From: an uncultured Bacilli bacterium
Lineage (GTDB): Bacteria; Bacillota_I; Bacilli_A; RF39; UBA660
Direction: 5' to 3'
Assembly (NCBI GenBank): GCA_947626695.1
Contig: CANQTE010000006.1
Location: forward strand, 1-40,911
DNA: 40,911 bases
Below the pieces are notes generated by a model that saw only the letters and a program-made list of their open reading frames with translations, was not told the DNA's origin and made no database searches. Shown in pieces: positions 12,162 to 21,014 of this stretch. Every line of letters begins with the position of its first letter. Position 1 is the first letter of the stretch. Both the position numbers and the translations under genes were made by a program.

Positions 12162-12752
12162 TCAATTCTTTTTTAGAAAAAAAATCCAAAAACCTTTACT
12201 TTTTAAGACTACTTCAGGTTTTGCAATAATTTTTAGTTCATTTATTATACTTATAGCTCCTTGGTCTTTTCTTATTACAGCCCAAAGTTCCCCTTCAGGG
12301 TTTAAATAATTTAAACCTCCTTTTAATATTTCTAAAACTGTTTTTTTACCTGCCCTGATTGGAGGATTAGTAATAATTAAATCAAAAGTTGTAGTAATAT
12401 CATTATATATATAACTCTCTTTAAAAGAGACACTAACATTATTTAGTTTAGCATTTTCACTTGCAAGTTTTAAAGCTCTTTTATTAATATCTATTCCTGT
12501 ACCATTTACATTTAAGATTTTACTAAGAACAATACTTATAAAGCCATAGCCACAGCCAACATCTAAAAAGTTATTTATATTCTTTTTATTATTTAAATAA
12601 GTATTAACAAGTAAGCTACTTCCATAATCTATTTTATTTTTCGAAAACACACCATTATCGCTTAAAAAAGTAAAACAAGAAGAACCATAGCTATATTTGA
12701 TGATTTTTCTTTCACTTTTTATATTGTCGTTATTTGTGAAATAGTGATTCAA
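12162..12752 (-). CDS. class I SAM-dependent methyltransferase, RsmC/YbxB-like
   Basis: FLDVGCGYGFISIVLSK and DLIITNPPIRAGK motifs; located upstream of rpoB as ybxB is in Bacillus subtilis. Confidence 0.85.
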   Translation of the reverse strand: MNHYFTNNDNIKSERKIIKYSYGSSCFTFLSDNGVFSKNKIDYGSSLLVNTYLNNKKNINNFLDVGCGYGFISIVLSKILNVNGTGIDINKRALKLASENAKLNNVSVSFKESYIYNDITTTFDLIITNPPIRAGKKTVLEILKGGLNYLNPEGELWAVIRKDQGAISIINELKIIAKPEVVLKSKGFWIFFLKKN

Positions 12753-12817
12753 AGCTCTATCTCCTTTTTTATTTACTCTTAGTATATCAAATAATAATAA
12801 TTAGTCAAGTAAATATA

Positions 12818-13615
12818 TTATAATTTTATACTTTTATATTTAATAAAACCTATTATACCTATAATAAAGATTAAAACTAAAGAGCCTACTAAAAGATAAT
12901 TTAATAAATTATTTTCTTTACTATATTCATTTTGTTCCTCTTTATTTTGCTCATTTTTATTTTCCTCAGATTTATTTTCTTCTTTTTCTTTATCTTCGTC
13001 AGTATATTCCATATTAGTATTATCTATTGTATACATAAATTTAATTGGCTTATTTTGATAATTTTCATTTGTTACTACCCATGTATAAGTATTCCCATCT
13101 TTACTATCAGAATTACTAGATAACACTTTATAATCAGTAGATATATTTATAGTTAATTTATCAAGAGCATTAAGTCCATTTAAACAACTTGCTTCTTTTT
13201 CTGTTTCTAATACAAATATATTATCATTTTTTTTGATAGTTACTTCTTTATAACAAGTATTAATAGCCGTAGAATTAATAAAATTATCTCTTGTAAAATT
13301 ATAACTATAATTTGTGCCATATCTTTTACTATCATTAATAATAGTATTAGTATAATATTCTACACCTTCTTGTTTTCCCTCAACATATGCATCATAATTA
13401 GAGTCATTATAATAAGCACGAGTATAATTATTTTCATCAGAATTAAACATTTCTTTATAAGTCATATTACTCCAATCAAGCTTATTATCTTTTTCGTTAG
13501 AAGCTACAAATACTTCAACATTTTCATTAAAAGTAGCTTCAATATTTAAATTATAAGTAGCTTCACAACCTGTTAGGACAATCATAAATATAATTAACAT
13601 TATTATTTTTTTCAT
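12818..13615 (-). CDS. predicted lipoprotein with C-terminal TM anchor, 265 aa
   Basis: N-terminal signal and lipobox LTGC; C-terminal hydrophobic LLNYLLVGSLVLIFIIGIIGFIKY. Confidence 0.75.
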   Translation of the reverse strand: MKKIIMLIIFMIVLTGCEATYNLNIEATFNENVEVFVASNEKDNKLDWSNMTYKEMFNSDENNYTRAYYNDSNYDAYVEGKQEGVEYYTNTIINDSKRYGTNYSYNFTRDNFINSTAINTCYKEVTIKKNDNIFVLETEKEASCLNGLNALDKLTINISTDYKVLSSNSDSKDGNTYTWVVTNENYQNKPIKFMYTIDNTNMEYTDEDKEKEENKSEENKNEQNKEEQNEYSKENNLLNYLLVGSLVLIFIIGIIGFIKYKSIKL

Positions 13616-13627
13616 AAGAACTCCTTT

Positions 13628-16600
13628 TTAATCTAATAAATATATATAGCAATTAAATGTATATCCATTTCCATAATAACCGATTGGCTTTGTTTCTGTA
13701 TAATTAAAGCAACCAGTATTACCCATTTCACAAGCATATTTTCGGCCTTCAGAAGTATGAACAAAATCAACAGCAGTATTTTGTCTGTAGCCCATACCAC
13801 CTTGACTGATAGACATTGTTCCATCAGCATGTACCGCTTCTACTATTGCAACGTGGCCAAAACCCATGGGCCCTCCTGACCATGATATTATTGCACCAGG
13901 CCGAGCATCATTGATATTTGTTGAAATTTTAAACTTACCACTTGTTACTTCTTGTGGTTTACTGCAATAGTCACCACCGTCAACGCGAGTTTCCCAAGTT
14001 CTACCATCTCCCATTGTTGCCAGTATTTCTTTTGCTCTACCAGTTGCATACCAAGGGCACTCACCTTCTAATCCTATACCATAATTTGTAGCATCTTGAG
14101 CATAATAGTATTTATTATCACGAAGTGGTCTAGTTGTTCTTGCTATATATCCATCAGCATTAGCCACTAATCCATCTTCTGATTTACATGTATTAGCATT
14201 AGCTACAATATTTTGAGAATCATAGTAATCATAATTGGCATCATAATCTTCTTTATAAACATAATCGCCTAAAACAAATAATCTAAATTCAGCTTTACGA
14301 CGACTTTTTAAGCCTTTTGTATACTCAGTACCATAGGAAACGTAATCTTTTATTGAGTTCCATAAACCTTCATAACCATTATCTTTATAAGCTGTAACAA
14401 TCTTTGCTATCATATTTTTATCACAGCCACTTACATTATAACAGAAAGAAATTAAAGCATCTCTTTGAAATGGTGTGAGTGAAACCCCACTAACCATGGC
14501 AACACCACTATCAACACTTTGAGCATGTGTTCCTTCCACTAATTCATAAATTTTTACTTCATTTAATACTTTATCTGGAATACAGTCTCCAGCTTCCATG
14601 TTGTATTCTACTCTATTAGTAGTAGAGCTTGTTCCATAACGAAAATAGCCTGTATAATTATTATCAATAATAAACTTATTGGCATCACTTATAGCCCACG
14701 TAGTTATACCAGGACCCGCTGTAATTGTTCCATCTGAATAATGTGCAGCGATTTTTCCTGGCAAGCCGTTTACAGTACACTCTTCTCCAGCCATGCCCTC
14801 CATAGTTCCTACAAATGTTGATAAGTTAGCCTCATCGGTATCTGTTCTACAAGCACCATTAGAAATAACTCTACTACAACTTTTTCTAAAGTTATAAATA
14901 GCTTTTTTACTACTTTTAGTATTTCCTATATTATTAATAATTATATTATAAATATTTTCATTATCTTCTTTATCTGGGTAATGTACCCCTTCCGTATCAA
15001 ACTCTATAATATCTGATTCTTTATAATTTAAATCTATATAATGTAAATTACTAATATTACTAGAACTAATTAAACTTTCCATTTCTTGATTAAATTTTTC
15101 TATTTCATTATTTTTAACAAATCTAGAAACAGAATCTTTAACAGGGCCAACAGAAACGATATATAATTCATGACTAGCCCATTCTCCTTCCGCTAATTCT
15201 TTATATTTATTAAAATAGTCATTATAAGCATTTGGATCATTAGTACCCATCCAAATTATAATATTATAAGATGTATTTTCTTTCATTAAACTATTAATAC
15301 CTTTAATACCACCCTCCGGATAATTACTTTTATCTGCTGGAGCAACAGTACTACCAACAAACCACGCATATCTTTGAGAACCACCATAAATAGCATTATT
15401 ATCACTAGTTAATCCAAAACCATTAAAAAACGACATACGTGAATCTCCCACGAACAAATTTTCTCGTGTATTTGTTACTTCAGTTTCACTATCATTAATA
15501 CTACTTGCATCTTCACTATTATATATAGCATTTAATATATTTGTATAATCATTACTAGATGCTAAAGACTCCATTTCTCTTAAAATATTTTCATCAAATG
15601 GTAAAACATTACTATTATTTAAAGAATTAATACTTTTATAAGAATTAGAAACATATAAAAAACCTGATATATCATTATATATTTCTTCTAATTTTTCTTT
15701 ATAAGCATCTGTTGCATTTAAAGTAGATGTAGCACTACTAACATCTATAGAAGTTTTATAAGTTAAAACACCATCATAAAAGCCTTCCTCTTCAGTATAA
15801 CAGCCATTTTTAATATTACAATAATTACTATTAATTGAGCAACTTTTTAATTCTATATTTTTTGTACTAGTAGTATAATTGCCATAACTTAAAGCATTTG
15901 TTTTTAAAACTATCATCATAGCTTTTAAAGCCTCGTCATTATATTCATTTCCTTTAGTATAGGCAAAAGTAGCCCCTAAAATATAATCTTCTAAACTAAC
16001 ACTTTCTAATTCTTCTTTATCTTTAGCATTATCATAACAATTTACTATATTAACATTTATATCATTAATATTACAATTTGCATCATTTATTGCCGTAGTA
16101 TTATTATTTTGACTAAATTCAATTTGCCCACCTAAAACAGCAATTAATATAATAAGTAAGAAAAAGAATATAATACCTCCCCCTAAAAATAAGAACATAA
16201 CATTTCTATTTACATTTTTTAATAAAAAATCTGCTGTACTATTTCCCTCTTGTTTTTTTTCATTAGTATTTTTATTATTATTTGTATTATTAGTATCATT
16301 ATTTTCTTCTATATTTTCTGGTGCACTAAGAGTTGTAGTACTATCTTCTGTATCTACACTATCACTACTGATTTCTTCACTATCTAATTCTTCACTAGCC
16401 CCCCTTAATGATTCATTAAAAGCAAAATTCTTGCGTCTTGGTTCTACTGTTTCATTATTAGTTTGAGCAGGCGTATTTGCTGTTCCTCTTGAAAAACGAT
16501 TTTTCATGCCTGGCATCATACTTGGAACTCCTAAATTACTTGCACTAGCTGTATTTTTAGCACCTATATTATTTGTACTTGAACTATTTGGACTTGCAAC

Positions 16601-16990
16601 ATTTCCTGGACTAGAAAGACCATTTGTATTTGGTAAACCGTTTGCATTAGATAAACCATTTGTATTTGGTAAACCACTATTAGAGCCACTTAAAGCATCT
16701 ATACCTCCATTAATCGCTGAAGTTGCTCCACTTTCATTTAAGCCTTTACTTAAACCTCGAACTCCTGGAATTTGGTCTATTCTTCCCGCTACATCACTTA
16801 CAGCACTATCTATATTATTTCCTACTCCTGGAACTTTTTTTAAAGTATCATAAGCTTTAGCCCCTACACCTGGAGCAAAATATTCTGAGACACCTTTCGC
16901 AGCCGTATCTACAACTTGTTTGGTATCTTCATGATTTTGTTCAGGGTTTTTAGTTGTATTATAATCTTGTGTATTTCCATTTTCGTCCAT
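13628..16990 (-). CDS. 1120-aa multi-domain cell-wall protein: Gly/Asn/Pro-rich N-region, TM, SpoIID-like segment, SGNH-like segment, phage-type (GH24-like) lysozyme, C-terminal CHAP
   Basis: TM VMFLFLGGGIIFFFLLIILIAVLG; SLEDYILGATFAYTKGNEYNDEALKAMMIVLKTNAL; NLFVGDSRMSFF with IIWMGTNDPN; SLTPFQRDALISFCYNVSGC and KGLKSRRKAEFRLFVLGDY; CPWYATGRAKEIL with GFGHVAIVEAV. Confidence 0.85.
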   Translation of the reverse strand: MDENGNTQDYNTTKNPEQNHEDTKQVVDTAAKGVSEYFAPGVGAKAYDTLKKVPGVGNNIDSAVSDVAGRIDQIPGVRGLSKGLNESGATSAINGGIDALSGSNSGLPNTNGLSNANGLPNTNGLSSPGNVASPNSSSTNNIGAKNTASASNLGVPSMMPGMKNRFSRGTANTPAQTNNETVEPRRKNFAFNESLRGASEELDSEEISSDSVDTEDSTTTLSAPENIEENNDTNNTNNNKNTNEKKQEGNSTADFLLKNVNRNVMFLFLGGGIIFFFLLIILIAVLGGQIEFSQNNNTTAINDANCNINDINVNIVNCYDNAKDKEELESVSLEDYILGATFAYTKGNEYNDEALKAMMIVLKTNALSYGNYTTSTKNIELKSCSINSNYCNIKNGCYTEEEGFYDGVLTYKTSIDVSSATSTLNATDAYKEKLEEIYNDISGFLYVSNSYKSINSLNNSNVLPFDENILREMESLASSNDYTNILNAIYNSEDASSINDSETEVTNTRENLFVGDSRMSFFNGFGLTSDNNAIYGGSQRYAWFVGSTVAPADKSNYPEGGIKGINSLMKENTSYNIIIWMGTNDPNAYNDYFNKYKELAEGEWASHELYIVSVGPVKDSVSRFVKNNEIEKFNQEMESLISSSNISNLHYIDLNYKESDIIEFDTEGVHYPDKEDNENIYNIIINNIGNTKSSKKAIYNFRKSCSRVISNGACRTDTDEANLSTFVGTMEGMAGEECTVNGLPGKIAAHYSDGTITAGPGITTWAISDANKFIIDNNYTGYFRYGTSSTTNRVEYNMEAGDCIPDKVLNEVKIYELVEGTHAQSVDSGVAMVSGVSLTPFQRDALISFCYNVSGCDKNMIAKIVTAYKDNGYEGLWNSIKDYVSYGTEYTKGLKSRRKAEFRLFVLGDYVYKEDYDANYDYYDSQNIVANANTCKSEDGLVANADGYIARTTRPLRDNKYYYAQDATNYGIGLEGECPWYATGRAKEILATMGDGRTWETRVDGGDYCSKPQEVTSGKFKISTNINDARPGAIISWSGGPMGFGHVAIVEAVHADGTMSISQGGMGYRQNTAVDFVHTSEGRKYACEMGNTGCFNYTETKPIGYYGNGYTFNCYIYLLD

Positions 16991-17049
16991 GAAACTTCAC
17001 CTATAATCATTATAGCATAAATATTTCAAAAAAAAAAGGTAAAGAAAAG

Positions 17050-17078
17050 ACACGATTTTTAATATTTCACATAAATTA
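17050..17078 (+). promoter_or_regulatory. sigma-K type promoter candidate (AC-16-CATANNNTA)
   Basis: ACAC at 17050-17053, 16-nt spacer, CATAAATTA at 17070-17078, upstream of the CotY/CotZ-like ORF. Confidence 0.55.
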
Positions 17079-17103
17079 ATAGTGAGATGAAAGGGTGAAT
17101 ATT

Positions 17104-17544
17104 ATGAATAACAATTGTGATAATAAACTTTCTGGGAACTGTATTAATGAAATATTAAGTGTAATTTTAGTTTTACAACAAAATGCTTGTCCTGAGACTT
17201 GCTTAGATGCTTGTGATAGACCTGTTTTAGGAGGAGGACCAAACTGTTTAATTTGTAATACAAGGCCTGTAATGTTATATACTTGTGGAGGTGCAGGTAC
17301 TCCTTGGAGTATGCCAACAACAAAAGATTCTGTTGCTAATTGTACAGGTACAACTGAATGTTCAAATATATTTAGAGTAGAAAAAATTGAGGGAAACTGC
17401 TGTACATTTAGAGTTCTAGCGGATAATCCCGATACAACTAGTTTAAATCCTTATGTTGCTACAAATTCTTTCTTTACTATGGATTGTAGTTGTCTTTGTG
17501 CAATTCGTTGTTTAAGTGATACTTATGTTGATTGTGTTTGTTAA
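17104..17544 (+). CDS. CotY/CotZ/ExsY-family spore coat or exosporium protein, Cys-rich (ORF track starts at GTG 17095; ATG 17104 preferred)
   Basis: Similar Cys-rich pattern to Bacillus CotY/CotZ: CINEILSVILVLQQNACPETC, SNIFRVEKIEGNCCTFRVL, FFTMDCSCLCAIRCLSDTYVDCVC; AAAGGG RBS before ATG. Confidence 0.8.
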   Translation: MNNNCDNKLSGNCINEILSVILVLQQNACPETCLDACDRPVLGGGPNCLICNTRPVMLYTCGGAGTPWSMPTTKDSVANCTGTTECSNIFRVEKIEGNCCTFRVLADNPDTTSLNPYVATNSFFTMDCSCLCAIRCLSDTYVDCVC

Positions 17545-17545
17545 T

Positions 17546-17573
17546 GATAACTTAAAAAAGAGTTATCTTTTTT
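17546..17573 (+). terminator. Rho-independent terminator of the CotY/Z-like gene
   Basis: GATAACT-ttaaaaaag-type loop-AGTTATC followed by TTTTTT. Confidence 0.75.
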
Positions 17574-18123
17574 AATTATACAAGTTTATTCTTCTAGCAA
17601 TAACTCTTCTTTCTTTTTTAGTACTAACTACTCTTGTTAAAATATTTTGATATGCTGTTTTACTAAATGTTTCATATATAGAACATATTTTATCGACAAT
17701 AGATACTATTACACTTTCTTTATATTTAGGAGGATAAAAGGTTAAAGGAAACATATGCTTAACAATTATATCTTCTTCTATATGATTTATTTTAAAGTTT
17801 TTACGCGCATTAAATAAAGCAATTTTAGGGTGAATTCTTCCATGGAAACCTAAATCTCTTGTCGGCTTATATTTGGCATGCCAATCATATAAATAAAAAT
17901 CATGAAGTAATGCCCCTCTAATTAATTCTTCTTCATGGACATTTAATTTTAACATTTTTGATACGCGATAACTAAAATACGCAACAGCAATAGAATGTAA
18001 TAAACAGCTTGTATTACCATGCTGTATATATCTATTCATTTTTAAAAACTTTTTATTTTGCATAACTTCTTCTAAATAAGTTTTAAAAACTAAATCTTCA
18101 ACTTTCTGTTTTTTTGTTTTCAT
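17572..18123 (-). CDS. HD-domain phosphohydrolase
   Basis: LLHSIAVAYFSYRV, GALLHDFYLYDWH, HPKIALFNA, IVDKICSIYE. Confidence 0.85.
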   Translation of the reverse strand: MKTKKQKVEDLVFKTYLEEVMQNKKFLKMNRYIQHGNTSCLLHSIAVAYFSYRVSKMLKLNVHEEELIRGALLHDFYLYDWHAKYKPTRDLGFHGRIHPKIALFNARKNFKINHIEEDIIVKHMFPLTFYPPKYKESVIVSIVDKICSIYETFSKTAYQNILTRVVSTKKERRVIARRINLYN

Positions 18124-18162
18124 TTCTTTCTCCCAATATAAATTATATTATAAAACATAAAA

Positions 18163-18200
18163 AATACCAAGTCTAATAGTTAAGACTGGTATATTTTCTT
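18163..18200 (-). terminator. Rho-independent terminator after pgsA
   Basis: Minus strand ATACCAGTCT-loop-AGACTTGGTAT followed by TTTTTT. Confidence 0.6.
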
Positions 18201-18226
18201 TTCTTTATTTACGTTTAATTTACATA

Positions 18227-18820
18227 TTATTTAGCTTGAAAATATTCTTTAGTATTAAAATAATACTCTACACCACTTATAACAGATAAAATAGTAGCAA
18301 TTATAATTAAGGCATAACTAACATTTACACCAATAAATTCAAATGGTAAATTATAAAACATTGTAAGAGCCATACCAATCATCATACACATAGTTTTAGC
18401 TTTCCCTGTAAATGATGCCGCGACGACTTTTCCTTTATTACCACTTGCCATTTTAAAGGAATCAACAAATATATCACGAGTAATTATTACAACAGGAATA
18501 GCAACACTTATAAAGCCATCATAAGCAAGAATAATAAGTAAGCCATTTACTAATACTTTATCTGCGATGGCGTCCATAACTTTACCAAAATCTGTAACTA
18601 AATTTCTACTTCGAGCTATCTTACCATCAAAAAAGTCAGTAATCGCGGCAAGAACAAAGAGAATACCTGCGATAATATATTTTAAACTAACTGTTATTCT
18701 ACCAGCGATTTGAAATTCAGGAAAAGTAATTCCTAAATTATACCATGGTATCATAAGCATAACTAATATTATTACTGCGACAATTATTCTTCCCAGAGTT
18801 AATTTATTTGGTAAATTCAT
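18227..18820 (-). CDS. pgsA: CDP-diacylglycerol--glycerol-3-phosphate 3-phosphatidyltransferase
   Basis: CDP-alcohol phosphotransferase motif: AAITDFFDGKIARSRNLVTDFGKVMDAIADKVL. Confidence 0.95.
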   Translation of the reverse strand: MNLPNKLTLGRIIVAVIILVMLMIPWYNLGITFPEFQIAGRITVSLKYIIAGILFVLAAITDFFDGKIARSRNLVTDFGKVMDAIADKVLVNGLLIILAYDGFISVAIPVVIITRDIFVDSFKMASGNKGKVVAASFTGKAKTMCMMIGMALTMFYNLPFEFIGVNVSYALIIIATILSVISGVEYYFNTKEYFQAK

Positions 18821-18830
18821 ATATTCACTC

Positions 18831-19313
18831 CTATTCTTTAAAATCTACATAACTTATAACATTTGCAGTATGATTATCAATTGTAATTTGTTTAATACTC
18901 CAAGCTATAGCTAAAATAATTAATAAAAATATTATTAGATAGACTAAATAATAATATTTAGAATATTTTCTTGCCTTTTTAGTATAAGGACTTGCTATTT
19001 TTACTAATTCATCTTTGGCATCTTTTTCAGCTTGCTTTTCTATTTCTTTAATGGGTATTTTAGAGGTATATTCAAACATATACTCATTAAAATCATCTAT
19101 TAATTTCTCACTATTTAAGCCTAGATACTTAGCATAATTAGTTATATAACTTTTAAGTTCAAAAGTATCTTTAAAACAACCAATTTTACCTTCTTCAATA
19201 TTTAATAAATACTCTAACTTTATATTTAAGTCCGAGCTTGCTTCATCTATGCTAACCCCTGAAGATTCTCTTGTCTCTTTTAATAGGGTTCCGATTCCGT
19301 TCAAGTTTAACAC
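18831..19313 (-). CDS. RodZ-like HTH membrane protein
   Basis: N-terminal HTH_25-like GTLLKETRESSGVSIDEASSDLNIKLEYLLNIEEG, single TM YYLVYLIIFLLIILAIAW; adjacent to pgsA as RodZ/YmfM is in Bacilli. Confidence 0.8.
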   Translation of the reverse strand: MLNLNGIGTLLKETRESSGVSIDEASSDLNIKLEYLLNIEEGKIGCFKDTFELKSYITNYAKYLGLNSEKLIDDFNEYMFEYTSKIPIKEIEKQAEKDAKDELVKIASPYTKKARKYSKYYYLVYLIIFLLIILAIAWSIKQITIDNHTANVISYVDFKE

Positions 19314-19339
19314 TCCTTTATTTATTAATTTAAATAATA

Positions 19340-19684
19340 TACATAAGCCATGTTCTGTACTTGACTATCAAGCGACAAATATTTATCTACTAGTCTAAAC
19401 TAGTCCCTTACGCCATTCATTTCTTTTGTAAGAGCTCTCCTACCATATTTTGGATTTCTCACTCGTGGGGTTTACCCGTTCCATTTCCTCTGTTTCCAGA
19501 TTAATCGTCACTATGGCACTTTATGAGTACTTAATTCATGAGTTTCCTTTTAGAATTTTTCCTCGCCGTTAGAATTACTTCTACTTTAGGTTATTTTTTC
19601 CCTAAACACGAACACTAAAACCATCTCAGATTTTGTGAGCATGGACTTTCCTCTACATAATAGTTATGTAGCATTTGTCCGTAT
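19340..19684 (-). ncRNA. rnpB: RNase P RNA (bacterial)
   Basis: Minus strand carries GAGGAAAGTCCATGCTCAC (conserved P4/J region) near the 5' end and ACAGAACATGGCTTAT at the 3' end; adjacent to gpsB as in Bacillus. End coordinates approximate. Confidence 0.93.
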
Positions 19685-19685
19685 A

Positions 19686-20015
19686 TTATTCATATTTTCC
19701 AAAGACAACTTTTTCTAGTTGACTAATTCTTTTTAATATATCAACATTAGAAACATTTTGAGACTGAGAATTAGAAGAACTAGCTACTAATTGTTCTCGT
19801 AAATTTCTAATCTCTGCTTTAAGTTTAGCATTATCTTCTGTTAAATCTTTAATATCTTTTTCATTTCTTTTAATAATATTTATAAATTCCGTATAATCGC
19901 GTATAACCATATCCAAATACTTATCAACTTCTTGAGGACGATACCCGCGAGCATCAATTTTAAATTCTTTATCGAGTATTTCTTGAGGTGTTAAATAAAT
20001 CTTATCGTTATACAT
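19686..20015 (-). CDS. gpsB: cell-division regulator GpsB (DivIVA family)
   Basis: LTPQEILDKEFKIDARGYRPQEVDKYLDMVIRDY. Confidence 0.93.
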   Translation of the reverse strand: MYNDKIYLTPQEILDKEFKIDARGYRPQEVDKYLDMVIRDYTEFINIIKRNEKDIKDLTEDNAKLKAEIRNLREQLVASSSNSQSQNVSNVDILKRISQLEKVVFGKYE

Positions 20016-20164
20016 CTAATCACTTCCTTTACTTGCTATTATTATATAATTTTTTGGGGTATTTTGTCAACTAATATGATACGCTTTAGAGAAATAAAAA
20101 GAACTAGTGCTTACTAATCCTTATGTTTTAGCCTTAAAAATAATATTAATCTTTGGGCTTTTTA

Positions 20165-20323
20165 TCAAGCTTTTTCTTGATTTTTATGACTATTTTTAAG
20201 CGTATAATAAACATCTAGTTTTAATATAGCTCTATCTACTTCTTTTAAAATATCACTTATTAAAATATCTTCCTTCAAGTTTATCACCCAGCTCATAATA
20301 CCAAAAAAAATTATTAAAAGCAT
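20165..20323 (-). CDS. possible small ORF, 52 aa (MLLIIFFGIMSWVINLKEDILISDILKEVDRAILKLDVYYTLKNSHKNQEKA), not in the ORF track
   Basis: Hand translation; AAAGGAAG RBS a few nt upstream of ATG on minus. Confidence 0.4.
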   Translation of the reverse strand: MLLIIFFGIMSWVINLKEDILISDILKEVDRAILKLDVYYTLKNSHKNQEKA

Positions 20324-20441
20324 TAAACTTCCTTTTTTTCGACAAAATATGCCAAAATATACCCGTCAAATAACAGTAAACTAAGTACCATGTAATAGCT
20401 ATTTTTTATCTTTTATAGTATAATTATATCAGGTGGAATTT

Positions 20442-21014
20442 ATGAATTATCCAGGAAATATTAAAAAAGCTTATAAAACAAGTGTTAATTATCGCAATAG
20501 AGGTATGGATTTAGAATCTATGATTAATGATGCTTGCAAATACTACTTAGATAAAGATATCGCGGTAATTTATAAAAAACCTACTCCAATTGGAATAGTT
20601 GAAGTTGATTATAGTAGAATGGTTATTAAAAAAGCTTATTTTAAAGAAGCATCTACTCTTGATTACAATGGACTATATAAAGGAAAGTATATTGAGTTTG
20701 ATGCGAAAGAAAGTAAAAATAAGTCTTCTTTTCCGCTTAGTAATATTCATGAGCATCAAATAAAACACATTAGAAATATTTTAAGACATGGTGGAATTGC
20801 ATTTTTGATTATAAGTATGAATGATAATTATTATTTATTTAAGGGAGAAGATTTAATTAATTTTATTGATAATGAGGAAAGAAAAAGTATTCCAATTAAA
20901 GTAATAGAAGATAAAGGAGTTAAACTAGTTTGTAATTATAATGGTATTAATTATATAGACGGAGTAAATATAGCTTATAAGGAGATGATTTTAAATGAAA
21001 GTACCAAAAGTTAA
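20442..21014 (+). CDS. recU: Holliday junction resolvase RecU (ORF track starts at GTG 20433; ATG 20442 preferred)
   Basis: YPGNIKKAYKTSVNYRNRGMDLESMINDAC, YIEFDAKESKNKSSFPLSNIHEHQIKH. Confidence 0.95.
   Translation: MNYPGNIKKAYKTSVNYRNRGMDLESMINDACKYYLDKDIAVIYKKPTPIGIVEVDYSRMVIKKAYFKEASTLDYNGLYKGKYIEFDAKESKNKSSFPLSNIHEHQIKHIRNILRHGGIAFLIISMNDNYYLFKGEDLINFIDNEERKSIPIKVIEDKGVKLVCNYNGINYIDGVNIAYKEMILNESTKS

Noticed and set aside
12932-13123. Plus-strand ORF, 63 aa, hydrophobic
   Set aside because: Antisense to the lipoprotein gene; low complexity
13633-13830. Alternative minus-strand frame within the CHAP region
   Set aside because: Overlaps the well-supported 1120-aa ORF in another frame
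16506-16853. Plus-strand 115-aa ORF with repeats (FVFGKPFALDKPFVFGKP)
   Set aside because: Antisense of the NGLPNTNGLS low-complexity repeat region in the 1120-aa gene
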